Positions 1-7,250 of a DNA stretch of 7,343 nt are shown here, piece after piece (position 1 is the first letter of the stretch; every line of letters starts with the position of its first letter). The DNA is taken from the NCBI GenBank assembly GCA_027364825.1, contig DAHXOM010000214.1:1-7343 (forward strand), read 5' to 3'. Position numbers and translations under genes: made by a program. The stretch is from a bacterium. Its GTDB lineage: Bacteria; JAMCPX01. The notes under the pieces were generated by a model. That model made no database searches. It saw only the letters and a list, made by a program, of their open reading frames with translations, and was not told the DNA's origin.

Positions 1-327
1 CAGTCACTGATACCGAAGTACAATCAGCCCGGCAGGGCCCTTGCAGCAGAGGTGTTGATACCGACACCCGCTATCAGGAACCTTATACGGGAAGAAAAGG
101 TGCATCAAATATATTCACACATGCAGGTAGGGCAGGCAAAATTCGGCATGCAGACCATGAACCAGTCCTTATTCAATCTGTATCAAAGGAAACTTATCTC
201 TGTTGATGACGCAACGATGTATTCAACGGATCTGGAAGAGCTGAAGCAGATGCTGCAGGCGGGTACAACATTGCCACCAGGGATTCAGGCGCAGGCAAGG
301 ATGCAGAACGTACAAAAAAGTTTTTAA
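1..327 (+). CDS. pilT: Type IV pilus retraction ATPase PilT, C-terminal part (5' end outside window)
   Basis: PilT is the cytoplasmic hexameric secretion ATPase that powers pilus retraction. The reading frame is open from base 1 and ends at the TAA at 325-327, giving 108 C-terminal residues. The family is usually about 345-365 residues, so roughly two thirds, including the Walker A and B motifs, lies upstream. Visible here are the PilT hallmark AIRNLIRE (bases 70-93; needed for retraction in characterised PilT) and the conserved stretches KVHQIYS and GQAKFGMQTMNQSL. These separate it from the extension ATPase PilB, which lacks AIRNLIRE. The GTG at 52 is an internal codon, not the start. The C-terminal tail ends QKSF. 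pilC follows after 13 bases, so the two are cotranscribed. Family and function are secure; only the missing N-terminus cannot be checked. Confidence 0.95.
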   Translation, partial: QSLIPKYNQPGRALAAEVLIPTPAIRNLIREEKVHQIYSHMQVGQAKFGMQTMNQSLFNLYQRKLISVDDATMYSTDLEELKQMLQAGTTLPPGIQAQARMQNVQKSF

Positions 328-340
328 GCGGAGGTAAACA

Positions 341-1552
341 ATGGCTGTTTTTACATGGGAAGGTATGAAGAAAACAGGCGAGGTCGTAAAGGGCAACATA
401 GATGCGCAGAGCGAATCTGCCGTAATTGCATTGCTCAGACAGCAGGATATCAGACCTATAAACGTAAAAGAAAAGAAAGCCGCCTTTGATTTTGGAAAGC
501 TCAATATATTCAAGGAGAAGGTCGGAGGAAAAGAGCTGTCGATTTTTACGAGACAGTTTGCAACGATGATAGATGCCGGACTTCCCCTTGTCCAGTGTCT
601 TGACATTCTGGGAGGCCAGCAGGAAAACAAGACGTTTCAGAAAACCATTAAAGATTTAAAAACGTCCATTGAAGGAGGTTCTACGTTTGCAGCTGCATTA
701 AAAAAGCATCCGGATGTTTTTGATTCCCTATATTCAAACCTTGTGGCGGCAGGCGAGGTCGGTGGTATGCTCGACGCCATTCTTGCACGGCTTGCAACGT
801 ATATTGAAAAGGCGGAAAAATTAAAAGGCAGGGTAAAGGGTGCAATGATATACCCTGTTGTTGTTCTGTCCGTGGCGGCAGGCGCTGTTTCGATACTGTT
901 ATTATTTGTAATCCCCGTTTTTGCAAAGATGTTTGGAGACATTGGTGCTGCACTGCCTGCCCCAACCCAGTTTGTTATGGATCTGAGCAGTTTTCTGAAG
1001 CACTACATCATATATATCATTATAGGTATAGTAGCCATCGTCGTTGCAGTCCGTTCTTATTACAGGACGGGTAACGGCAAGCTTGTTATCGATGGACTTT
1101 TATTAAAAATGCCTGTTTTTGGCGATATCATCCGTAAGAACGCAGTCGCACGGTTTAGCAGGACCTTGTCAACCATGATGTCAAGCGGTGTGCCTATCAT
1201 GGACGGGCTCGAGATTGTTGCCCGTACATCCGGTAACCAGGTCGTTGAAAATGCGATCATGAAGGCAAGGGAGAGTATAGCTGCAGGTAAAACCATTGCA
1301 GAACCCCTGGCCCAGACCAAGGTGTTTCCCGGAATGGTTGTTCAGATGATATCCGTCGGAGAGGCTACCGGTAATATGGATGCAATGCTGTCAAAGATAG
1401 CGGATTTCTACGATGAAGAAGTAGACTCTGCCGTGGCTAACATGACAGCACTGATAGAGCCTATTATGATCGTGTTCCTCGGCGTTATTATTGGAGGACT
1501 TGTCGTTGCCATGTATCTTCCGATCTTTAAGATCGCAAGTACAGTCCATTAA
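341..1552 (+). CDS. pilC: Type IV pilus inner-membrane platform protein PilC
   Basis: PilC (GspF/PulF family) is the polytopic inner-membrane platform on which PilB and PilT act to insert or remove pilin subunits. The product has 403 residues, the usual family length. An N-terminal cytoplasmic segment (1-65, starting MAVFTWEG) is followed by two homologous T2SSF domains. Domain 1 is about 66-191, with FTRQFATMIDAGLPL and the AAGEVGGMLD motif near 136-145. Domain 2 is about 270-393, with FSRTLSTMMSSGVPI and SVGEATGNMD near 338-347. Hydrophobic segments are at about 171-195, 221-238 and 373-395. The start is fixed by GGAGG at 330-334, six bases before the ATG. It lies between pilT and pilS, as in Geobacter-type clusters. 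Its TAA shares its last base with the pilS ATG. Nothing looks truncated or unusual. Confidence 0.96.
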   Translation: MAVFTWEGMKKTGEVVKGNIDAQSESAVIALLRQQDIRPINVKEKKAAFDFGKLNIFKEKVGGKELSIFTRQFATMIDAGLPLVQCLDILGGQQENKTFQKTIKDLKTSIEGGSTFAAALKKHPDVFDSLYSNLVAAGEVGGMLDAILARLATYIEKAEKLKGRVKGAMIYPVVVLSVAAGAVSILLLFVIPVFAKMFGDIGAALPAPTQFVMDLSSFLKHYIIYIIIGIVAIVVAVRSYYRTGNGKLVIDGLLLKMPVFGDIIRKNAVARFSRTLSTMMSSGVPIMDGLEIVARTSGNQVVENAIMKARESIAAGKTIAEPLAQTKVFPGMVVQMISVGEATGNMDAMLSKIADFYDEEVDSAVANMTALIEPIMIVFLGVIIGGLVVAMYLPIFKIASTVH

Positions 1553-3192
1553 TGAGGAATGTAGACAGAAAGCCGCCCGATGAGTTCTCAATAGAACAGG
1601 AGGAGCTTTTAAACAGGCTCTCCTGGTCTACGTGGTTAAGGATTGGCATTATTACAATCCTTGTCGGCGGCGCAGCTTTAACGTATCAGCATAAAATTAT
1701 CTTCCACATAGCTCCGTGGTTATCACCGCTCATTATACTTGTCATTACCCTTTACCTGGTGAGTTTTGCCGAATTAGTCTTGTTAAGAAAGCAAAAAAAA
1801 CTCCGGGGCATAGCATATATATCAACATCGTGGGATGCTGTGTTCGTTTCCGCACTCGTTATAGCAACCGGCGGTATTGACAGCATATATACATTCCTTT
1901 ATCTGTTTGTGGCCATAGAGGGCGGGTTCCTGTTAGCAAAAAAAGGCGGGCTCCTCTTTGCGTCTGTTTCAGCCATACTCTATGGATTACTCGTGGATAT
2001 TCAATTTTACCGGCTGGCCCCGAATTTTATACCTCCATCCGACACAGCGCATCTTGTGAGAGATGTATTCCTGAATCTGATAACGTATATCTCCACGACA
2101 TTTATCGTCGGAATATTAAGTGCGTTCCTCGGCGGCAATCTTTTAAAGGCAAAGAGGGCACTATCAATAAGCAGTATAGATCTTAAACAGCTTGTAAACC
2201 TTCACTCGATCATCGTTAACAGCATAGACTCAGGCTTAATAACCCTGGACGAACACCATACGATAAATACCGTGAATCCCGCTGCAACAAGAATAACGGG
2301 GTATAAGCCGGATGAAGTTATCGGGAAAAATATAAACGATATAATGTCGGGCATTCAATTTAATGCTTCTCCTTTGAAAAGAAACGAAATGACCATCAGG
2401 AAAAAGGACAACAGCATTATACAGACCGGTTATAACATATCGAATCTGCACGATGATACCGGCAGGGTAATAGGTGCCGTCATAACGTTCCAGGACCTGA
2501 CCGAGATGAAAAAGATGGAGGCAAAGTTGAAAAGGGCCGATATCCTTGCAACGGCGGGCAGGCTTGCAGCAAGTGTGGCACATGAAGTACGCAATCCCCT
2601 TGCATCAATCAGCGGGGCCGTGCAGCTTCTCATAGAAGATTTGAAAGGCAACAGCGAATTTGATAAACTTCTGGAGCTGATATTCCGGGAGGTAGACAGG
2701 ATTGACAACCTTGTAACAGAGTTTCTCTATATGTCCAGGCCCGTTACCAATATTCAGGACGGTGTCATCGTACGGCAGATCATAGACGAAGTTTTTGAGA
2801 ATATCTCGAGAAGGGATGATTATAGCCCTCTGATTACGTTGCAAACATCCGTAGAAAACAGCATAGCTATAAGAGCCGATAAACTTAAATTGAAACAGGT
2901 GTTACTCAACCTTGTACTGAATGCCATTCACGCAATAAGGGATAAAGGCAGTATAGATATAGATTGTATTGTAAAAAATAATGATGCGATACTATCGGTT
3001 AAAGATACCGGGGAAGGTATGGAAGAAAATGAGATAAGATTATCATTAGAACCCTTCTGGACCAAAAATCCGGGAGGTACTGGCCTTGGTCTTCCGGTAG
3101 TCCAATCCATCGTTGAGCAGCATAACGGCACGTTGAACATACAAAGTGCAAAGAACAGGGGTACGGTTGTTACCATTACATTACCTCTGTAA
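1552..3192 (+). CDS. pilS: Two-component sensor histidine kinase PilS
   Basis: PilS is the inner-membrane kinase that phosphorylates or dephosphorylates PilR; in Pseudomonas it senses pilin in the membrane. The 546 residues show a hydrophobic N-terminal sensor with about six membrane segments (roughly 27-45, 54-77, 93-107, 111-129, 133-151, 172-195). A PAS domain follows at about 215-320 (NSIDSGLITLDEHHTI onward), then a HisKA domain with the H-box HEVRNPL and phospho-acceptor H344. The C-terminal HATPase domain carries an N-box (NLVLNAIHAI; N453, N457), G1 DTGEGM (485-490), PFWTKN (501-506) and G2 GGTGLGL (508-514). All catalytic boxes are intact. The ATG overlaps the pilC stop by one base (TAATG) and has no clear Shine-Dalgarno, so translation is probably coupled to pilC. 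No other Met start is available nearby. PilS rather than another kinase is inferred from the six-segment sensor plus PAS and from the pilR neighbour. Confidence 0.92.
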   Translation: MRNVDRKPPDEFSIEQEELLNRLSWSTWLRIGIITILVGGAALTYQHKIIFHIAPWLSPLIILVITLYLVSFAELVLLRKQKKLRGIAYISTSWDAVFVSALVIATGGIDSIYTFLYLFVAIEGGFLLAKKGGLLFASVSAILYGLLVDIQFYRLAPNFIPPSDTAHLVRDVFLNLITYISTTFIVGILSAFLGGNLLKAKRALSISSIDLKQLVNLHSIIVNSIDSGLITLDEHHTINTVNPAATRITGYKPDEVIGKNINDIMSGIQFNASPLKRNEMTIRKKDNSIIQTGYNISNLHDDTGRVIGAVITFQDLTEMKKMEAKLKRADILATAGRLAASVAHEVRNPLASISGAVQLLIEDLKGNSEFDKLLELIFREVDRIDNLVTEFLYMSRPVTNIQDGVIVRQIIDEVFENISRRDDYSPLITLQTSVENSIAIRADKLKLKQVLLNLVLNAIHAIRDKGSIDIDCIVKNNDAILSVKDTGEGMEENEIRLSLEPFWTKNPGGTGLGLPVVQSIVEQHNGTLNIQSAKNRGTVVTITLPL

Positions 3193-3254
3193 AAAGGCTC
3201 CCGGTGGTTTTATTAAGTCTGAATGAAATCGAAACTATATAAAAAGGAAACATC

Positions 3255-4637
3255 ATGATAAATATTCTCGTGGTGGATGATGATAAAAGTATGCGCGAAT
3301 TTATCGAGCTTATCCTGAAAAGGGAACGGTACAATGTAGCCTGTGCAAAAGACGGTGCGGATGCAATATTGCTGCTCAAAGACAATTTCTTTGATCTCAT
3401 TATCACGGATCTTATGATGCCTGCAATAAACGGCCTCGAGCTTTTGAAAAAAGCGAAAGAACTGCACCATGACATCAAGGTAATCATGATCACGGCATTC
3501 GGGACCATTGAAACGGCTATAGAAGCTATAAAGCTCGGGGCTTACGATTATATAACAAAACCCTTCAACAATGACGACCTGCGGCTGCGTATCCGCCGTG
3601 CGATAGAGAGCCAGAGGATTGAACATGAAAACATAATGTTAAAACAAAAGCTCGGCATAACAGACGGGAAGTGGGACATTATAGGTGTCAGCAATGTGAT
3701 GCAGGAGATTTTTAACCTGATAGACAGGGTGAAGGACACCAGGACAAACGTGCTTCTATACGGTGAATCCGGTACCGGTAAAGAGCTTGTTGCCAGAGCA
3801 ATACATTATCAGGGGATCAGGAAAGATAAGCCCTTTATACCGATAAACTGCGGAGCGATACCGGAAAACCTTGTAGAAAGCGAATTGTTCGGTCATAAAA
3901 GGGGATCATTTACCGGCGCCGTTGAGAATAAAAAAGGGCTTTTCATCGAAGCTGACGGCGGGACTATTTTCCTTGATGAGGTGAGCGAATTGCCGCTGCA
4001 AACACAGGTGAAGCTTCTCAGGGTCATTCAGGATAAAAGGATTAAACCGGTCGGCGATGCTGTTGAATATCCCGTGGATGTCAGAATTATATCTGCAACA
4101 AATAAAAACCTCAGGGAACTCGTTAAGGATGCAGGATTCAGGGAGGATCTCTTTTACCGGTTGAACGTCATCCAGATAGAGATGAAGCCGTTGAGGGAAA
4201 GAAAAGAGGACATCCTGCCTCTCGCGCGGCACTTCCTCGACAAATATAACAAGGAGTTCGTAAAAGGAATAAAAGATTTTTCAAAGGAAACAATCGATAT
4301 ACTGAAGAGCTATTATTATCACGGCAATGTCCGGGAACTCGAAAATATTGTTGAAAGGGCTGTTGCCATTGAATCTACACCGGTTATACTCCCGGAATCC
4401 CTGCCGCCGGATATAATGCATACGGTTACGGAGAGCCGGGATAAAGGGTATACCCTGAACGATATAGCGGTCAGGTTCAACGGTGTTATCGATAACCTGC
4501 TGAACACCATTGAAAAGGGCTTAATAGAAGAAGCATTAAAATCGTGTTCGGGAGACAGGGCAAAGGCGTGTGCATTGCTCGGTATTCCCATGCGCTCTCT
4601 CAGGTACAGGATAAAAAAATATAATATTATAGATTAA
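3255..4637 (+). CDS. pilR: Sigma54-dependent response regulator PilR
   Basis: PilR is an NtrC-family activator that uses ATP hydrolysis to open sigma54 promoters, classically that of pilA. The 460 residues comprise a receiver domain (1-120), with acidic pocket D8-D10, phospho-acceptor D52, T80 and K102. The AAA+ domain (about 142-378) has Walker A GESGTGKE (170-177), sigma54-contact loop GSFTGA (217-222), Walker B GTIFLDEV with D241 and E242, the REDLFYRLNV segment carrying an arginine finger, and sensor II GNVRELEN (357-364). A Fis-type helix-turn-helix occupies about 420-458. The loop has Ser in place of the usual first Ala of GAFTGA; the essential Phe and Thr are kept. The gene starts 62 bases after pilS, with AAGGAA at 3244-3249 as ribosome binding site. 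No terminator follows. Function is secure; its targets in this genome are unknown, as no pilin gene is present in the window. Confidence 0.94.
   Translation: MINILVVDDDKSMREFIELILKRERYNVACAKDGADAILLLKDNFFDLIITDLMMPAINGLELLKKAKELHHDIKVIMITAFGTIETAIEAIKLGAYDYITKPFNNDDLRLRIRRAIESQRIEHENIMLKQKLGITDGKWDIIGVSNVMQEIFNLIDRVKDTRTNVLLYGESGTGKELVARAIHYQGIRKDKPFIPINCGAIPENLVESELFGHKRGSFTGAVENKKGLFIEADGGTIFLDEVSELPLQTQVKLLRVIQDKRIKPVGDAVEYPVDVRIISATNKNLRELVKDAGFREDLFYRLNVIQIEMKPLRERKEDILPLARHFLDKYNKEFVKGIKDFSKETIDILKSYYYHGNVRELENIVERAVAIESTPVILPESLPPDIMHTVTESRDKGYTLNDIAVRFNGVIDNLLNTIEKGLIEEALKSCSGDRAKACALLGIPMRSLRYRIKKYNIID
4564..4579 (+). promoter_or_regulatory. Possible sigma54 (-24/-12) promoter inside the pilR 3' end
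   Basis: The sequence AGGCGTGTGCATTGCT has the invariant GG (4565-4566) and GC (4577-4578) separated by ten bases. It matches 9 of 12 defined positions of the consensus TGGCACG-N4-TTGCW. A start about 12 bases downstream would leave a leader of about 140 bases before the porin ATG at 4733. Against it: the bases encode conserved residues of the PilR helix-turn-helix, and a match this good is expected about once in a few tens of kilobases by chance. It is offered only because the preceding gene is a sigma54 activator and no better promoter is seen before the porin. Confidence 0.2.
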
Positions 4638-4641
4638 GAAA

Positions 4642-4703
4642 GCTTGATTTATAAACTAATTTCCTATATGCATTGCCAATAAACCACGAATATGCTTGAT
4701 TTA
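4642..4703 (+). repeat. Direct repeat GCTTGATTTA, two exact copies before the porin gene
   Basis: The ten bases GCTTGATTTA occur at 4642-4651 and again at 4694-4703, 52 bases apart start to start (about five helical turns), in the 95-base gap between pilR and the porin. The first copy also supplies a TTGATT that could act as a -35 with TATATG (4665-4670), but the 15-base spacer is short. The repeat could be a binding site for a regulator or a chance match in AT-rich sequence. No hairpin terminator is visible anywhere in this gap. Confidence 0.3.
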
Positions 4704-4732
4704 AAACCTAAACAGGGAATGAAGGAGGTAAG

Positions 4733-6049
4733 ATGAAGATACTTAATACGGTTATACTTTTGTTGGCACTTGTTATATGCCCTGCAGTTCTTAGGGCTGC
4801 ACAATCCGACAGTATAGACTCCGCTATAATACCCATACCGTCTTCATCGCCTGTTTCATCTTCCGTACCTGTTCCATCTTCATTCCAGGTTTCCGACAAT
4901 ACGGCAGCACCGCCTTTTATCCTCAACTCAAGCACCTATTTGAGCGCCTATCAATTAAAGATCAATAACACGGATAACAACTATCTGCCGTTCTATGAGG
5001 ACTTGAACTTTAAGTACCCTGTCTTAAAAAACGATCTGAGTATTGAGGCCTCGGGGTGGCTTAACTATGATTTCCTCACCAATAAGTATGCCCATAAGAC
5101 GAATACAGATTTTTCCTACGGCTACCTCAATTATACGCCAAAGCAGCTTCCCGTGAGAATAAAACTCGGCAGGATTTATAGCTGGTTTGGAGCAGCGAAC
5201 GATCATTATGACGGCCTGGAGTTGATGCTGAACAGCAGGTATGGCATGGGGCTCGATGCCTTTGTTGGCAGTGAAGTGGATTCCGAGCTTCATGATACAC
5301 CCGGGGGCGTTACGACCGGCGGCAGGCTGTTCTACAACAACTCTTTTCTCGGCGTGGGCGGCTCTATGTTTTATGCCGGCAACAATGACTCTATATCGCA
5401 GGAGAGGTGGGGGCTTGACGGGTGGGTAAAACCGATAAATATGCTGTACGTGTTCGGAAGATACTACTATGATATGGTGGACAAGAGGGCTTACGACGGC
5501 ACGGTAAAGGTATCGTTGACGCCGGTCAGCAAGGTGTTCATCGATGCACAGTACGGACTGTTTAATCCTGCATCCCTTATAGATAAAACAAGTATCTTCT
5601 GGGTGTTTAATACGGAATCATACAGGAACCTGAACGGTGATATAGGCTATAGAATACTCGATGACCTTTCGCTTGCCATTGAAGCCACAAAATATATGTA
5701 CAGTTCTGAGGGTAATTCATACAGCTACGGCGGCAGACTGAACTACGACAAACAACCCTATGCAATAGGACTTGAACTCAACAAGGTGGATTCTACCCCA
5801 ACAGACTACCTGACTACAAGATTTTACGTAGCCAGAAACTTTGCCATGGGGTTCTATGCGAATATAGATGCCATATACACATCATATCTTGGCGAGCTCA
5901 ACGGTTATAGTCATAGCATCACGGGTCATGTTGCTGTCGGCAAGGCCATTATAAATAACTTAAAACTCACCCTGTCGGGTGATTCAATAGACGGACCTTA
6001 TGTACGGCATGGTGGTTTCGCTATGTTGAGTTTAAAATATAGTTTATAA
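4733..6049 (+). CDS. Putative outer-membrane beta-barrel porin, partner of the adjacent multiheme cytochrome
   Basis: I do not recognise a named gene. The 438-residue product begins with a signal peptide (MKILN, hydrophobic core about 6-19, likely cleavage near A22). A Ser/Pro/Val-rich, probably disordered stretch follows (about 25-56). The rest (about 60-438) is rich in Tyr, Gly, Asn and alternating hydrophobic residues, with many short turns (for example RILDDLSLAIEA and KPINMLYVFGRYYY), as in a barrel of perhaps 16-20 strands by my rough count. The stretch VRIKLGRIYSWFG followed by DGLELML resembles segments of bacterial porins. There is no cysteine after the signal peptide and no CxxCH. 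The C-terminus is LSLKYSL, ending in Leu rather than the usual Phe or Trp. A perfect AAGGAGGT (4722-4729) sets the start. The cytochrome gene starts 12 bases downstream, so the pair resembles a porin-cytochrome conduit; that role is inference. Confidence 0.8.
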   Translation: MKILNTVILLLALVICPAVLRAAQSDSIDSAIIPIPSSSPVSSSVPVPSSFQVSDNTAAPPFILNSSTYLSAYQLKINNTDNNYLPFYEDLNFKYPVLKNDLSIEASGWLNYDFLTNKYAHKTNTDFSYGYLNYTPKQLPVRIKLGRIYSWFGAANDHYDGLELMLNSRYGMGLDAFVGSEVDSELHDTPGGVTTGGRLFYNNSFLGVGGSMFYAGNNDSISQERWGLDGWVKPINMLYVFGRYYYDMVDKRAYDGTVKVSLTPVSKVFIDAQYGLFNPASLIDKTSIFWVFNTESYRNLNGDIGYRILDDLSLAIEATKYMYSSEGNSYSYGGRLNYDKQPYAIGLELNKVDSTPTDYLTTRFYVARNFAMGFYANIDAIYTSYLGELNGYSHSITGHVAVGKAIINNLKLTLSGDSIDGPYVRHGGFAMLSLKYSL

Positions 6050-6061
6050 ACTGGAGGCATT

Positions 6062-7111
6062 ATGAAGAGATGGGTGTTTATACTTTTTTTACTGGTTTTC
6101 TCGGCGCTGTCCTGCAATAAGGTACTTTCATCGAATAAGGACAGGTTGATATTTTCTCATAAACTGCATGCTACCGATAACGGTATTGATTGTCTTACCT
6201 GTCATGCCGGCATTAATACCACGACGACCGTGGCTGGGAGTTACGTACCAAAAATGGATGTGTGCTTCCAGTGTCATAGCGATGCGCAGAACAAATGCGA
6301 CATGTGTCATACCAACCCTGACAAGGCGGTACCGTTCCCTATCGAAAAAAGGGATATAGTATTTTCTCATGAGGCGCACCTGTCAAGGGTTAAGAATGAT
6401 TGTACCTACTGTCACACCAGGATACCGTTCGAAACAAGCCCGAAACCGGGTAACCTTCCAACAATGCAGGTATGCCTTTCGTGTCACCAAAAAGACTACG
6501 ACACCTTGAAATGCTCCAGGTGTCATTCTTCTCTCAGCTCAATGTCCATTGAGCGCCTGTCTCAGTTTACGCATAATGCCGGATTTAAAGAAAATCACGG
6601 CCAGCTTGCAAGAACCGACTTACAATCATGCGAGCAGTGTCACCAGATATCATTCTGCGATAACTGTCACAACACCAACGCAAAGATACTTCCTGCAATC
6701 CGTTACCCCGAGGCCCCTCAGCAACCGCTGATCCACAGAGGTGACTGGCTTGCGGTACACTCGATAGACGCCCAGCAGGATCCCATGTCATGTTATAGGT
6801 GCCACTCGGCCTCCAATTGCCGTGAATGTCATATAAGAAATGGTGTCGCAGCGGATACGTCGTCGAATGGTGCATCACCCCATCCTGCAGGGACGGACTT
6901 CTTATTCAACACAGCTTCACCGCAGTTTCACGGAAGACTCGCACGGCAGAATATCAATACCTGTGCAGCATGCCACAGTGGAGGTGCAGACGCAGTCTGC
7001 ATACAGTGCCACAAGGTTGGAGGTGTCGGAGGCAATCCGCACCCGGCTGATTTCAGATCGACCCTCAATATGAATAAGGACAAAGTCTGTATTGCATGCC
7101 ATGGCCAATAA
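6062..7111 (+). CDS. 13-heme c-type cytochrome lipoprotein
   Basis: The 349-residue product has a lipoprotein signal (hydrophobic 4-17, lipobox SALSC with C18), so the mature protein is probably lipid-anchored, likely at the outer membrane. It carries 13 CxxCH heme sites, with first cysteines at 44, 68, 79, 114, 138, 151, 190, 199, 244, 253, 301, 313 and 343. Sites 1-3 and 4-6 form two c7-like triheme modules repeated with a period of 70 residues (FSHKLH/FSHEAH, then CxxCH at +8, and MxxCxxCH). Sites 7-12 form three diheme modules, each with a His 11 residues before its first heme Cys; site 13 is a single-heme tail. The 11 other His and M65/M135 could supply distal ligands. GGAGG at 6053-6057 sets the start. 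Likely role: moving electrons through or across the outer membrane with the upstream porin. Substrate and side of the membrane cannot be told. Confidence 0.93.
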   Translation: MKRWVFILFLLVFSALSCNKVLSSNKDRLIFSHKLHATDNGIDCLTCHAGINTTTTVAGSYVPKMDVCFQCHSDAQNKCDMCHTNPDKAVPFPIEKRDIVFSHEAHLSRVKNDCTYCHTRIPFETSPKPGNLPTMQVCLSCHQKDYDTLKCSRCHSSLSSMSIERLSQFTHNAGFKENHGQLARTDLQSCEQCHQISFCDNCHNTNAKILPAIRYPEAPQQPLIHRGDWLAVHSIDAQQDPMSCYRCHSASNCRECHIRNGVAADTSSNGASPHPAGTDFLFNTASPQFHGRLARQNINTCAACHSGGADAVCIQCHKVGGVGGNPHPADFRSTLNMNKDKVCIACHGQ

Positions 7112-7113
7112 AG

Positions 7114-7162
7114 GGAGCCCGTGCGCCTGCACGCTGAAGTTTCGGTACGTAGGCGCGGTTCC
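7114..7162 (+). other. Long imperfect RNA hairpin directly after the cytochrome stop
   Basis: Starting two bases after the TAA, GGAGCC (7114-7119) pairs with GGTTCC (7157-7162). After a three-base bulge, GCGCCTGC (7123-7130) pairs with GTAGGCGC (7149-7156). After a 2x2 internal loop, GCTGA (7133-7137) pairs with TTCGGT (7142-7146 used). This makes about 19 pairs including several G-U. There is no U-tract, so it is not a simple terminator. A shorter alternative, CGTGC with GCACG (7120-7124/7129-7133), competes with it. It may protect the mRNA 3' end or form part of a leader RNA for the next gene. I match it to no known riboswitch family. Confidence 0.45.
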
Positions 7163-7175
7163 TGCGAAGACGTAT

Positions 7176-7221
7176 AAAAACAAGCCGTAACAAATATAGT
7201 CCGGAAGAGCGGCTTGTTTTT
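7176..7221 (+). terminator. Perfect 12-bp inverted repeat, probable (bidirectional) intrinsic terminator
   Basis: AAAAACAAGCCG (7176-7187) is exactly complementary to CGGCTTGTTTTT (7210-7221). The stem has a GC-containing core (CAAGCCG), and the A-tract on the left and T-tract on the right allow termination in either direction. It lies 65 bases after the cytochrome stop and would end the porin-cytochrome transcript. The 22-base loop is unusually long for a terminator, and part of it (7187-7193) can pair with TTGTTAC at 7241-7247, so a regulated version is possible. Confidence 0.7.
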
Positions 7222-7250
7222 GATAAAACATGTATTAATATTGTTACTTA

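Noticed and set aside
52..54. GTG as start of a short independent gene
   Set aside because: The frame is open and PilT-like upstream to base 1, so this is an internal valine codon of pilT.
223..630. Reverse-strand open frame across the pilT end and pilC
   Set aside because: It lies antisense to two certain genes, is Cys/Ser/Leu-rich with no recognisable domain, and has no supporting start context.
3213..3243. Possible sigma70 promoter before pilR (TATATA/TATAAA near 3236-3243)
   Set aside because: The -35 region is poor, and transcription would start almost at the ribosome binding site; read-through from pilS is simpler.
6585..6878. Reverse-strand 97-codon frame resembling Rhs-type wording
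   Set aside because: It is fully antisense to the 13-heme cytochrome, whose frame is certain; the resemblance is superficial.
6917..7231. Reverse-strand 104-codon frame from the intergenic region into the cytochrome
   Set aside because: Most of it is the complement of the heme-binding coding sequence, and its 5' end runs through the terminator stem; no domain is seen.
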